A DNA stretch of 64,000 bases from Legionella_C dresdenensis (GCF_042649825.1 NZ_JBHSAB010000004.1:124001-188000), one strand, 5' to 3'; numbered from the stretch's first letter, positions 8,659-17,084 are shown. The notes: generated by a model from the letters alone, not told the origin. A program made the numbers and translations.

Positions 8659-8745
8659 GTCCCTTACGTCCCATCAATTCAATAAACGATTGGGGCAGCT
8701 CAAACCCAGTAATGACGCGGCTGTCCCGCTTGTCCCCGGCGTCCC
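8659..8745. repeat. 9-bp-phased GTCCC iterons upstream of alpA
   Basis: GTCCC occurs at 8659 and 8668, and again at 8723, 8732 and 8741, always 9 bp apart within a group. The copy at 21830-21916 keeps all five. The reverse-strand motif GGG(A/G)C with the same phase occurs at 5435-5521, and GCCCC-GTCCC at 25864-25877. This may be a replication or regulator-binding site. Confidence 0.45.
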
Positions 8746-8757
8746 GCAGTTTTTCCG

Positions 8758-9039
8758 TTATGGTGCAATTCGCCTAAATGTCATAGAGATATCAAAACCA
8801 CAGGCATGTGCGTATTTTTCCAATGTTTTCCAACTTGGGTTGCTGCTCCCATTCTCCAATCGAGAAATATTTCCTTTTTGTGTTCCCATACGCTCCGCAA
8901 GCTGCTCTTGAGTTAACCCTGCTTTTTGACGCATCGAAAGTAAAGAGTCAATCAATGCAAATTCTGACTCTAATGCGTCATAGGCTTGCTTTACGTCCTC
9001 ATTTTTAAGTGCTTTCTCTTTTAATGTTTTAAGGTTCAT
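8758..9039 (-). CDS. Xre/HigA-type helix-turn-helix regulator
   Basis: 93 aa with a C-terminal HTH (AGLTQEQLAERMGTQKGNIS, residues about 44-63, then RLENGSSNPSWKTLEKYA). This layout, with about 35 leading residues, is that of HigA-like antitoxins, but no HigB-like toxin lies next to it. It may therefore be an element repressor or an orphan antitoxin. It lies 65 bp downstream of the DUF1016 gene. A copy at 21929-22210 differs at only one residue (position 2). Confidence 0.75.
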   Translation of the reverse strand: MNLKTLKEKALKNEDVKQAYDALESEFALIDSLLSMRQKAGLTQEQLAERMGTQKGNISRLENGSSNPSWKTLEKYAHACGFDISMTFRRIAP

Positions 9040-9104
9040 AATTTTTCTACCTCTCGTTTTCTCTGCAAAGCCAAATTCAATTCCTGCTTTGGGATTTTCA
9101 CACT

Positions 9105-10169
9105 TTAATCCTCTTTTACCGACTCATTTAATTCTGCTTCAATTTCTTCAACCGTCGGTAAGCTACCTTTCAAGTCAGTGGGAATTGATTTAGATAAGGT
9201 ATATTCTGATACCCCTATGGGAGCACTAATGTTTCGCAAAGCATATTCTGCAATGACTTTATTTTTCGATCTGCATAGCAAGATCCCTATAGTTTGGTTA
9301 TCTCCAGATTTTCGTAATTGGTCATCAACAGCAGCAAGGTAAAAACCCAACTGCCCTGTATGTTCTGGTTTAAATTTCGTATTTTTTAATTCGATGACAA
9401 TAAATGCTCGTAGTTCCAGATGGTAAAACAATAGATCAACAAAAAACTCCTGATCATCAAAAGTAAGGGGTATTTGAGAACCAACAAAGGCAAAGCCTTG
9501 GCCTAACTCAATGAGAAAATCGCGGATATGGGTAATTAACGCATTTTCAATAGATCGTTCATGGGCTTTGCCTTGAATGGTCAGAAAATCAAAGTTATAA
9601 GGATCCTTCAATATTTCATTGGCTAAATCGGATTGTAATTCAGGTAAATGCTTGTGGTAATTTGAGGTTTTATTGTTGGTAATGGCTTGGCGCTCAAATA
9701 ATCCACTCTCAATCTGCATTTCAAGTATAGTTCGTGACCAACCATTTTTTATAGTTTGTTCAGCATACCATTCTCGCTTTGACTCCTCTTTAACCATCTG
9801 CATTAAACGCACAATGTGTCCCCAAGGCAATTGCGAAACGGGCTGCTTCGCAAATTCAATTTGAGGATAAAGCTGGGCAAATCGCCGCATGTATTCAAGG
9901 TTTCTTTTAGAAAACCCCTGCATTTCAGGGAATGCCCGCCGCATATCATGTGAGAATTGCTCAAGAAAATGCGACCCCCATTGATGATTCTTTTGCTTTT
10001 CAATTAACTCAGTACCAAGCTCCCAATAGAACCTAATTAACTCACTATTCGCAGCCAGTGCTGCACGGATTTGAGCTGTCTGTAACCTTGTTTTGATTTC
10101 GGTTAAAAAATGCTTGTAATCTTGGTTTAAGTGTAATGCGGCATCTTGAACTTTAATTTCTTTACTCAT
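9105..10169 (-). CDS. DUF1016 family PD-(D/E)XK nuclease (YhcG-like)
   Basis: 354 aa. The N-terminal helical DUF1016 region includes ELIRFYWELGTELIEKQ and FSKRNLEYMRRFA (about 43-125). The C-terminal nuclease fold has FVDLLFYHLELRAFIVIELKN with D247, E263 and K265 (approximate), the PD-(D/E)XK active site, and downstream GQLGFYLAAVDD. YhcG-like proteins are frequent in accessory regions and proposed to act in DNA processing or defence. The ATG overlaps the integrase stop by 8 nt, so the two genes are translationally coupled. Decayed fragments occur twice in segment 3. Confidence 0.85.
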   Translation of the reverse strand: MSKEIKVQDAALHLNQDYKHFLTEIKTRLQTAQIRAALAANSELIRFYWELGTELIEKQKNHQWGSHFLEQFSHDMRRAFPEMQGFSKRNLEYMRRFAQLYPQIEFAKQPVSQLPWGHIVRLMQMVKEESKREWYAEQTIKNGWSRTILEMQIESGLFERQAITNNKTSNYHKHLPELQSDLANEILKDPYNFDFLTIQGKAHERSIENALITHIRDFLIELGQGFAFVGSQIPLTFDDQEFFVDLLFYHLELRAFIVIELKNTKFKPEHTGQLGFYLAAVDDQLRKSGDNQTIGILLCRSKNKVIAEYALRNISAPIGVSEYTLSKSIPTDLKGSLPTVEEIEAELNESVKED

Positions 10170-11403
10170 GAACTACTCCATGTGGTTGGATTTCTAAAAC
10201 AGTGGCAGATGGTTGGACATCCATACACTTCAAAAAATAATCGGTAATCTGCTGCATTGGTTTTCTCAACCGCTCAACATCAGTCACGATGTAGCCTGCA
10301 GTGATATCACCGTTCATTTTATGGTTCATCAAACGCTTTAAAGCATAAGCCGAGATATCCAGGCCCTCAGCAATGGTAATAAACGTTCGTCTTAAATCAT
10401 GAACCGTAAAATGAATGCCTGAGAGCTTGGTTACATTGGCCATTTGTTTTCGTGGCTCAATAATATGGCCTGCTGCGCCTAAGCCAGGAAAAACATACTC
10501 ATTCATCCTTTTTTGGCTGCGTGATAATAGCAGTTCATAGAGGTAACTAGAAAGGGGTAGGGTATGAGATTCATGGTTTTTAGTATCAAGTACGGTTAAC
10601 GTTTTTGCGTTTAGATCAACTTGATCCCAGCGTAAGGTTGCAGCTTCCTGTCGGCGCAATCCCGTTAGTATGATTAACAATAGATAATCTCGCAAAACCT
10701 CATTTTGTAACTGTTGCACGCCAAGGTACCAGGCAGCCAATTCATGGGCTTTAATAAAACTTTGGCGACGCTCAACCCGATACCAGGCTCGGGTTTGTGA
10801 TAAGCGCTTAACCGGATTTTCGGTAATCAATGATTTACCTTGTGAATCTTCATATTGACCGGCTGCAAAATTAAAAAGGGCGCGCAGTAGACGCATGGCT
10901 AAATTGGCATAAGCCTCTCCATGTTCTTGCCCTAATTTTTTATGATGCTTTGCAACGCCGTCTTTGGTAATGGCAAGCAAGGGTTTATTAATCCAGCCTG
11001 CAAATCCTGTTGCTAATACCTTTTTGTAATTATAAAGAGTATTGTGTTTTAGCGATTTACGGACTTGGATGTAATCATTGAATACATCGTTTAAGGTGAT
11101 CTGACGCATTTTTTCAGCGCGCTTTTCGGCAACAGGATCCATTCCTGTCGCAATTTGCCCGAGCAACTTTTGAGCTTCCTTTCTGGCCATTTCAACTGTC
11201 AGCTCGGGATAACGGCCTAATGTAATGCGAGACAGTTTGTTCTTTATCAGTTTTTCAATAAAAAAAGCTTTTGTACCACCGGATGTAACTCTTACACCAA
11301 ATCCCTTCATTGCATCATCGTAATATCTTTTTTGTGCGGTTTTGCCCGGAGCCTTTGAAACAGGTAAGGGTAATTTATCAACGGCTGATTTTGTGATTTT
11401 CAT
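10162..11403 (-). CDS. int: P4-type tyrosine site-specific integrase
   Basis: 413 aa. The N-terminal DUF4102-type arm-binding domain (about 1-90, GFGVRVTSGGTKAFF) precedes a SAM-like core-binding domain and the catalytic domain with TGLRRQEAATLRW (Arg I), HDLRRTF (His-x-x-Arg), MNHKMNGDITAGYI (His/Asn and nucleophile Tyr). All catalytic residues are present. Its promoter end faces the right att copy 155 bp away, so it should be expressed from the attP region. This enzyme is the likely catalyst of insertion at tRNA-Asn. Confidence 0.93.
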   Translation of the reverse strand: MKITKSAVDKLPLPVSKAPGKTAQKRYYDDAMKGFGVRVTSGGTKAFFIEKLIKNKLSRITLGRYPELTVEMARKEAQKLLGQIATGMDPVAEKRAEKMRQITLNDVFNDYIQVRKSLKHNTLYNYKKVLATGFAGWINKPLLAITKDGVAKHHKKLGQEHGEAYANLAMRLLRALFNFAAGQYEDSQGKSLITENPVKRLSQTRAWYRVERRQSFIKAHELAAWYLGVQQLQNEVLRDYLLLIILTGLRRQEAATLRWDQVDLNAKTLTVLDTKNHESHTLPLSSYLYELLLSRSQKRMNEYVFPGLGAAGHIIEPRKQMANVTKLSGIHFTVHDLRRTFITIAEGLDISAYALKRLMNHKMNGDITAGYIVTDVERLRKPMQQITDYFLKCMDVQPSATVLEIQPHGVVHE

Positions 11404-11420
11404 TTTACCTCGTATTCAAG

Positions 11421-11441
11421 CGTGTCGAATATGTGTCGAAG
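11421..11441 (+). repeat. 21-bp direct repeat with doubled GTGTCGAA (right end copy)
   Basis: Identical to 3052-3072. It sits in the 155-bp gap between the integrase start and the right att copy, 118 bp from the core. In the circular form the two copies flank the core, as arm-type integrase sites would. Confidence 0.55.
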
Positions 11442-11558
11442 AAATAATTAAAACATAATAAAAGTAGTTATGCTATAAAAATAGGCGATAACCCTTATAA
11501 ATAAAGGGTTATTGGGATAATTTAAAATTTGGTAAAAGGAGTTAAAAGCCGTAATTTT

Positions 11559-11608
11559 ATGACTGTTAATCATTAGGTCACAGGTTCGAGTCCTGTCCGG
11601 GGAGCCAC
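11559..11608 (+). repeat. attR: second 50-bp copy of the tRNA-Asn 3' half
   Basis: Identical to 2957-3006. It lacks a tRNA 5' half, so it is not a functional tRNA. The stop codon and final residues of the serine recombinase to the right are encoded inside this repeat on the minus strand. Confidence 0.9.
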
Positions 11609-13077
11609 TTAGGTCGATGTGGCATATTTAAGAAGACATCAAACGGTTTCCTCGTTGTAAACATTAGCTTTCCTGCGTTCATTTCCAAGTTCGGAAATAA
11701 TATTGTGATAATTCGTCTTTTTTCCTCCAGTTCCGAACTTTTGAACAAATCATGAGCTTTGGATGCTAATGCAAATATAGTTGATAGAGATTTATTAAAC
11801 CCATCGTCTGCTTCGGTTAATCTTTGCAGCCTCACTTCTACATTATGCCTTTCAGCTTGTAGGCCTGTCATCATCTCATCGTATTCTTCTTTTGAGACTT
11901 GAGCATCCAAAAACAGCTCTCTAGCCCTTTTTATTCGAGTCTGAATGGTTTGATACTGCGTTTGTAATTTATTGCTTTCTTGAATCTGATGCTCATACTC
12001 AGCAGCGGAGCTTTTCTTAAGCTCGGTATTTAGTTCGGCTAAAATATTGTCTGGTATTTTTATCCCTTTTAAAACGTCCTCTATTTGAATCAATATTTTT
12101 TCTTCACTCAAGTGATGGCAGTAAGAGCAATCACCTTTGCTTTTCGTGGGACGCATGTAAACATATTTTTCCTTCTTTAGTTCAGGGCTATAACCACAGC
12201 CGCAGTGATGACATTTTAATAATCCTTTTAACACGAAGGGCTTTTGTGTTCGTTTAGACTTACTTTTTCTTTTGCCCTGCCTGACCAATTGGCATTCATC
12301 GTATAGCTCTTTAGAAATTAACGCTGGATGTACATGTTTGTACAATATGTCATTGTATTTCATATACCCATAGTAAAACGGGTTTTGTAGAATCTGCTCA
12401 ACCTGACTTTTGCCTATTTGGCATCCTTTTTTACTTCTCAGTCCTTCCTCGGTTATTCTCAAACGTATTTCGTTCATTGAATACATGCCTGTGGCATAAT
12501 CCTCAAACATTTTTTTAACAAGGCTTCCACGCAACGGATCAATATAAACGTTTACTTTTTCTTTTTTCTTATCCATCCGTTTGCTATTGAGGTAACCAAG
12601 AGGTGAATCGCCAAGGATCGTACCATCAGCCAGCTTTTTTCTAGCACTGCGCTTCACATTGTCTGAGATTTTATTTCGGTAATCATTAGCAAGCAGCACA
12701 TCAAGATTTTTTCTAAATTTATCGGAGCTATCCATATCCTTATGTTCAATAAATTCACTTTTCGCATAATGAATCTCGATCCGGCCTTGTTTAATTAACC
12801 GTTGCAACTCGATGTATTGTTCGTCAAAATCTCGCTGCAACCGGTCAACTCCATAACAAAGAACAATAATCTTATCTTTTTGGCCTTTAACAAAATTGAC
12901 CATTTTTGAAAATTCTGGCCTTCCAGTCGCGGTGGAGCTTTCGACAATCTTGAATTGCTCTATGACCTTAAAATTCTTTTTTATGGCATATTCATAGCAG
13001 CATTGAATTTGTGCATCCAATGAATGACCATCTTCTTGATCTCTTGATGATACTCTGGCGAATATTACGGCTTTCAT
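11578..13077 (-). CDS. Large serine recombinase (resolvase/invertase superfamily)
   Basis: 499 aa. The N-terminal catalytic domain begins MKAVIFARVSS with nucleophile Ser10 and later GVDRLQRDF. A recombinase domain (about 150-275, ILGDSPLGY, QNPFYYGYM) is followed by a zinc ribbon (CHHCGCGY and a CSYCHH pair at about 293-320) and a long coiled coil (about 350-425). This is the architecture of large serine integrases. The last ten residues, ending WLPGQDSNL, are antisense tRNA sequence lying in the att copy. It is the last gene of a leftward operon starting at about 15139. It probably moved segment 2, since it stands at its end. Confidence 0.88.
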   Translation of the reverse strand: MKAVIFARVSSRDQEDGHSLDAQIQCCYEYAIKKNFKVIEQFKIVESSTATGRPEFSKMVNFVKGQKDKIIVLCYGVDRLQRDFDEQYIELQRLIKQGRIEIHYAKSEFIEHKDMDSSDKFRKNLDVLLANDYRNKISDNVKRSARKKLADGTILGDSPLGYLNSKRMDKKKEKVNVYIDPLRGSLVKKMFEDYATGMYSMNEIRLRITEEGLRSKKGCQIGKSQVEQILQNPFYYGYMKYNDILYKHVHPALISKELYDECQLVRQGKRKSKSKRTQKPFVLKGLLKCHHCGCGYSPELKKEKYVYMRPTKSKGDCSYCHHLSEEKILIQIEDVLKGIKIPDNILAELNTELKKSSAAEYEHQIQESNKLQTQYQTIQTRIKRARELFLDAQVSKEEYDEMMTGLQAERHNVEVRLQRLTEADDGFNKSLSTIFALASKAHDLFKSSELEEKRRIITILFPNLEMNAGKLMFTTRKPFDVFLNMPHRPKWLPGQDSNL

Positions 13078-13103
13078 AATTCATTACCTCTTTAAAATTG
13101 CTA

Positions 13104-14146
13104 CTACTCCAGCTCAAATGCCTTTAAAATCCCCGCCCTGTCATGTTCAGGGCTAGTACCATAACATGAAATGATAACGCCCTGGTCTTTCTCATGTCCT
13201 AAATTTTGAGCTAAATTGGATATTAACAAGGGGGAGCGATCACTTCGCATCATTCTTCGCGTGATTGCATGTCTAAAAATGAATGAGGCTTATGATATGG
13301 AAGGTCATTATTATGAAATGCCTGTTTGAAAATCGCTCTAATGGTGGACTGGGACTTAACAAAATCCTTTTCTAATACTAAGCATGGTAAACCTTCCTTG
13401 GTAAAACTAGATATTATCCTAGGAAAAAGAGGGCATGTGTCAGTAAAGCCTTGGAGTTTAAGAAATTCAACAAAATCTAATACATTCTTGTATAAATCCT
13501 GTACGTTTCCAATAAAGAAAGCTGTAATATGTTTCGCAAATTTTGTATCGACCAAATTTGGATTTTGTACAAAAGCCCATGCATCGAAATCTCTATAATA
13601 CTTAATAGAGCCTATACGTGCAGTTTGTAATGCGCTGATTCTTGGAGTGGTCAGAAGCGCCAGACTTATAATGGCTTTATTCCTCATTTCAATGGGGGTT
13701 CCAGAAGGCATCTTACGTATAGTCGAGATAATTTCTTCAATGGTATAACTCTCCTGATAATTTGTAGCTCTAGCTTTGTTACGGTTATTTCGAGAAAGAG
13801 TGAAATATTGTACATCATCATATTGGATATATCGGTCATAACCCTTTTGTCTGCTTAGCCATTCGAAAAACTCTCTTAGCTGAGAGGTGCAATGCCGCAA
13901 ATAAGATTTAGAAATATTTTGACCAGTTCGCATGTTTTTCTTATCTGACAAGTATTCTTTGAAGCCCACTGCTAGCTTGGTATTAAATTTTTTGAAATCG
14001 AGAAAATTAGAATAAACCTCAAACTCATGGATGGCTTTAACATAACAATCCACTGTTTTTGGATCACGTCCTTTGGCGTTTTCAAGCATTCCAAAAAACT
14101 TGGTTTTTATTAACTCGTTTTGTGAGTTGTACTTGGTCTTTTTCAT
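13104..14146 (-). pseudogene. Tyrosine recombinase with frameshift near 13283
   Basis: The first reading frame (from 14146) gives a core-binding domain and RISALQTARIGSIKY, then stops at 13250 after KPHSFLDMQSREE. Moving the frame by two bases at a run of five T (minus strand, near 13283) gives FRHAITRRMMRSDRSP, then NLGHEKDQGV and SCYGTSPEHDRAGIL, ending at 13104. These are the missing His-x-x-Arg, His and Tyr boxes. The catalytic half is thus out of frame: a true lesion, a sequencing error in a homopolymer, or less likely programmed slippage. It lies 26 bp upstream of the serine recombinase. Unfused, the first part could not catalyse strand exchange. Confidence 0.75.
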
Positions 14147-14198
14147 ATGTACTCCGCTAATAATAATTATGGTGCTCGATGAGTTTTGAGGCAGAACA

Positions 14199-14726
14199 TT
14201 AAGAGGTATCTTGCATTATTCGAGATGGCTCACTTGAACCATTATTTGCTGTGCTATTTAAGTGAGTCTTGCAGGCGGTGGGTGAAAGATTACATATTGT
14301 CACCAGTTGAGCCTCGTTGATAACGAAGGTCTCCACTAATTTCACTTGCTCATTTTGTTTATAGAAGCGAGCTATTTTGTTATTGCATGCAGGACAAGTA
14401 GCCGCCGCTTTAATGCTGCCATTTTTATTTTTGTACATGGATATGGTGTTATTTTGAGGGATAATTATTTCTTGGCACTTCAGGCATTTGAATTGATTAA
14501 ACTCAAGCTGCTTCTTGTGGCTGGCATTTCTTTTTTCTAGGAAATCTTTAAGTGTCGCACCATATATCAAGATCGGTTTTCTGGTAATGGTTTCCAGATC
14601 ATCAGACTTTACCCAATCTCTAACCGTTTGAGGATGGAGCTTTTTCTCTTTGAACAAGTCGCAAATTTGCTCAACGGTATATGAGCGATATTGCTTAACA
14701 AGGTGGGAATTGTAATATTTGAACAT
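14199..14726 (-). CDS. HTH protein with zinc ribbon, recombinase-associated
   Basis: 175 aa. The N-terminal YTVEQICDLFKEKKLHPQTVRDWVK (quoted as residues 16-40) looks like a MerR/excisionase-type helix-turn-helix followed by a wing. A four-cysteine zinc ribbon follows: C81, C84, C111, C114 (CLKC and CPAC). It overlaps the SpoVG-like gene by 32 nt and precedes the tyrosine recombinase gene by 52 bp. A role as directionality factor or operon regulator is inferred from location. Confidence 0.6.
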   Translation of the reverse strand: MFKYYNSHLVKQYRSYTVEQICDLFKEKKLHPQTVRDWVKSDDLETITRKPILIYGATLKDFLEKRNASHKKQLEFNQFKCLKCQEIIIPQNNTISMYKNKNGSIKAAATCPACNNKIARFYKQNEQVKLVETFVINEAQLVTICNLSPTACKTHLNSTANNGSSEPSRIMQDTS

Positions 14727-14997
14727 TTTGATTCACCTTATTCATTACATTTTTTAATTTGCTGAAAATAGCTGTTTCTATTTCTTGACTGACTGTCTTA
14801 TTGATTGGATGGCATATGGTGAAATTGCCTTTACTGGGGTAAGTCAGCCGATAACCATCACCATTTAGTTTTTTATGAATAGCAACACTGGAAATATAAA
14901 AGCTGTCTTCAATAACAAGGCTTGCGAAACCAATTAACCCATCGCGAGGCTTGATGAACTCAATGTGTACTTCTGATATCTTCATTTTTAGGCTCAT
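14695..14997 (-). CDS. SpoVG family protein
   Basis: 100 aa. It begins MKISEVHIEFIKPRDGLIGF (from Met4) and carries ASLVIEDSFYISSVAIH, YPSKGNFTICHPIN and a final helix QEIETAIFSKL, which follow the SpoVG fold (VASITFDDxFVVHDIKV, MPSRK, HPINSE). SpoVG proteins bind DNA or RNA with modest specificity. Homologues are common in mobile elements, where their job is unclear. It overlaps both neighbouring genes. Confidence 0.7.
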   Translation of the reverse strand: MSLKMKISEVHIEFIKPRDGLIGFASLVIEDSFYISSVAIHKKLNGDGYRLTYPSKGNFTICHPINKTVSQEIETAIFSKLKNVMNKVNQNVQILQFPPC

Positions 14998-15139
14998 GAT
15001 GTTGTTTAGACTGAGCCAGTCTTGCGTCTACTTGTTCCAAAATCTTAAAGAGGTTCACCAAGTTATCTGCGGCAAGCTGTGCTTCCCCTGCTGAGATATC
15101 TTCGTAATATTCTTTAATTGAATCGGTCAAATTTGACAT
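14960..15139 (-). CDS. Small acidic protein, first gene of recombinase operon
   Basis: 59 aa, ATG at 15139, stop at 14960-14962. It begins MSNLTDSIKEYYEDISAGE and continues as a single amphipathic helix (NLVNLFKILEQVDARLAQ). It overlaps the SpoVG-like start by 38 nt, the same tight packing as the other genes of this operon. No family recognised. The ribosome-binding site is weak. Confidence 0.5.
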   Translation of the reverse strand: MSNLTDSIKEYYEDISAGEAQLAADNLVNLFKILEQVDARLAQSKQHHEPKNEDIRSTH

Positions 15140-15202
15140 GGCTCATACAATTTTTAACGGTATAAGTCCAAGATAATGGGTTTTTTGATAAAAATATAAG
15201 CA

Positions 15203-15244
15203 ACCACTAGAGATCATGTATGACCTCTAGTGGTCATACATGAT
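15203..15244. promoter_or_regulatory. Overlapping palindromes upstream of recombinase operon
   Basis: A perfect 13-bp inverted repeat, ATCATGTATGACC (15213-15225) and GGTCATACATGAT (15232-15244), has a 6-bp spacer. It overlaps a second perfect 8-bp pair, CCACTAGA (15204-15211) and TCTAGTGG (15226-15233). The two hairpins are mutually exclusive. Located about 65 bp upstream of the first gene at 15139, it could be an operator or attenuator. Otherwise the gene-free stretch 15140-15447 shows nothing I can name. Confidence 0.5.
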
Positions 15245-15447
15245 GGTATCTTCTTGTATCGGTATTGTAAGAGGAATGAGAACAATTGAAGTCGAAATTT
15301 TCGACCTCAATAGAAGGCGTTAAAATAAAGAGGTTTACTAGATTTACTTTTCGAAAGCAGAGCAAGCTTATAAGGGCGAGTTGCGAACAAATATAACGTA
15401 TTGCTTCAAACTTGAGGTCACAGATTGTGGCCTTAAACTGTAGAACT

Positions 15448-16302
15448 TTAATTTAACTGGTCTATAAGGGTATATTTAATCGTTTCCACTGTATCCAACA
15501 AGCTCCATCCTTCCGTTGCAATACCTTGACCACCCTCTGTGATAAAACCTAAAGGGCGAGAATGATTATTTTTTAATCGAGGTGCAAGCAAGGGTTCAAT
15601 ATCATCGAGAAAAGCAGAGTCTTGTAACTTTAAATCTAAGTTATTAACAAATAATTTTTTAGTGATTGTTTTGTTACCACGAGTCATATATTCAGAAAAT
15701 ACAGCCATGGTTTTTGCCGGATCAAAGTCTTGTTCTTTGATCGCCAACCATAAATCAAATGCATCACGTCCTTTTTTTCTTTCATATAACGCGCGTAATT
15801 TTGTAGCAAGCAATTCTTCAAGCTGGAAGGTATTAACCTCTGCATCCTGATTAAACCAATCAGACTTAACGGTAAAGGGCTTACTTAAACGATCGAGGAT
15901 AGAAAAATTTTCATGGATATTGATTTCAACTTTTATCTTTTGTTTGCTTGACGCTGAAATTTCTGGATTAAAGTAAAAGAAAAGTTTGAAGCTTTGTCCT
16001 GTTTGCCGCGTTTTGGGTTGTCCAAGCCATGGCTCTAAACAGTCTCTTAGCGCATCAATAATTTCTTTAATACCACCTTTGGAAGTCCTAACCAAGTCGA
16101 TATCCTCACTGTATCGAGCAGCGGGTGAAAAAAATAGCTTATGTAAGGCAGTGCCTCCACGAAATGCTAATTGATCTGCTAAAAACGGATTAGAAAAAAT
16201 CTCAACAATAGCACGAGATAAAATTAAATCTTGTTCTACCTGCATATCATCTGTCCATGGTGCAGTTTGTCTCCATTGGATAATTTGTGCGAGAGGGATC
16301 AT
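15448..16302 (-). CDS. AbiEii-type nucleotidyltransferase toxin
   Basis: 284 aa. The polymerase-beta-like motif FRGGTALHKLF (48-57) followed by RYSEDIDLV (63-71) gives the GG-[S/T]-x-D-x-D catalytic core (D67, D69). ELLATKLRALYERKKGRDAFDLW (about 160-182) is the conserved second block. In type IV AbiE systems this protein is the toxin and adds nucleotides to tRNA. Its start overlaps the stop of the AbiEi-like gene by 4 nt. Full length for the family. Confidence 0.88.
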   Translation of the reverse strand: MIPLAQIIQWRQTAPWTDDMQVEQDLILSRAIVEIFSNPFLADQLAFRGGTALHKLFFSPAARYSEDIDLVRTSKGGIKEIIDALRDCLEPWLGQPKTRQTGQSFKLFFYFNPEISASSKQKIKVEINIHENFSILDRLSKPFTVKSDWFNQDAEVNTFQLEELLATKLRALYERKKGRDAFDLWLAIKEQDFDPAKTMAVFSEYMTRGNKTITKKLFVNNLDLKLQDSAFLDDIEPLLAPRLKNNHSRPLGFITEGGQGIATEGWSLLDTVETIKYTLIDQLN

Positions 16303-17084
16303 TCGTCAGGTTCCACCGTAGTATTGACAATCACATGCCATTTTTTATTGCGTTCAATGGGGTTATACGGTACACGGGACGCGAGGCGCACCCAATGCAA
16401 TGTTTTCCCCTCCAAAGCGGTATATAACGTATTAGCAAGATCTTCAACCCCTAAGAACTCAAGAAACCAGCCTAATCGCTGTACCCAGAATAATTCAGTA
16501 TTAATCTGCATTAGTTCTAATAATTTTTTGGCATCTAATGTTTCAGCTAAATCAGATAAAATAGTTGCTACATTGTTGATCCCTGCCGCATGTTGTGGCG
16601 AACTGACCAAATCAGCAGCCAGTAGTTCAGGAGTAGCAACATCAATCACCCCCGCCAGCGTATTAAATTTTTTAAGCAATCGCTTGTCTATCTGCTTTTT
16701 GGCAATAAATTCAATGTGTATGCGACCACAATGAGTAGGTGAGCGATTTTTTAGTGTGACTACCTGAAATCGCTGTGGTTTCTGATGCGCTGCTCCATAA
16801 TATTGAGCGGCACTTAAAAAGCCAACATAATAGGGCGAATCCCAATAACGCATCAAATCAGGGATAAACATATCAGCTGGCAAACAGCCATACACTTGAT
16901 ACTCTGGGGGTAGAATAAGGTAAAATCCCTTTGCCGGACTGACTATCAAGTTGTTTTTCTTCAAACGATGTAAGGCGTTTAGACAGGGGATTTTTTCGAG
17001 GGCGAGCGCCTTTTCTGCATCCGCAGTGGTAAAGGAAAAACGTCCTTGGCTTCGTAATTCATTGATAAAAGTAAGCGCTTTCAT
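16299..17084 (-). CDS. AbiEi-type antitoxin
   Basis: 261 aa. The N-terminal winged helix (FTTADAEKALALEKIPCLNALHRLKKNNLI, quoted as residues 18-47) is followed by the AbiEi antitoxin domain with YYVGFLSAAQYYGAAHQKPQ and ATPELLAADLV. AbiEi represses its own promoter and neutralises AbiEii without direct binding (type IV). It is the first gene of the pair, with about 100 bp separating it from the downstream end of the 602-aa orphan. Confidence 0.88.
   Translation of the reverse strand: MKALTFINELRSQGRFSFTTADAEKALALEKIPCLNALHRLKKNNLIVSPAKGFYLILPPEYQVYGCLPADMFIPDLMRYWDSPYYVGFLSAAQYYGAAHQKPQRFQVVTLKNRSPTHCGRIHIEFIAKKQIDKRLLKKFNTLAGVIDVATPELLAADLVSSPQHAAGINNVATILSDLAETLDAKKLLELMQINTELFWVQRLGWFLEFLGVEDLANTLYTALEGKTLHWVRLASRVPYNPIERNKKWHVIVNTTVEPDE

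Larger units (their letters stand above)
8357..9058. repeat. About 700-bp segment duplicated at 21528-22229 (about 97% identical)
   Basis: Constant offset of 13,171 bp with no net indel from the start of alpA through the Xre gene, including a 357-bp stretch without genes. It marks segment 3 as a relative of segment 1. The gene-free part (8401-8757) contains the GTCCC iterons and presumably the alpA promoter. Confidence 0.8.
3007..11608. mobile_element. Segment 1: 8.6-kb integrative mobilizable element at tRNA-Asn
   Basis: Bounded by the 50-bp att repeats. Contents, all on the minus strand from right to left: tyrosine integrase, DUF1016 nuclease, Xre regulator, AlpA-like regulator, DUF927 ATPase, IncP-like oriT, TraK-like protein, SIR2-like and HEPN-like cargo. 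A 21-bp direct repeat lies near each end. There is no relaxase, coupling protein or mating-pair gene, so transfer would need a helper. It is distinct from classic P4 satellites because no phage-packaging genes are seen. Confidence 0.85.

Noticed and set aside
8630..9008. Plus-strand frames opposite the Xre gene (also at 21801-22179)
   Set aside because: They are antisense to a clear HTH gene, and the same pair appears in both copies because the DNA is duplicated.
11559..11608. Second tRNA-Asn gene
   Set aside because: Only the 3' half is present; acceptor 5' strand and D arm are missing.
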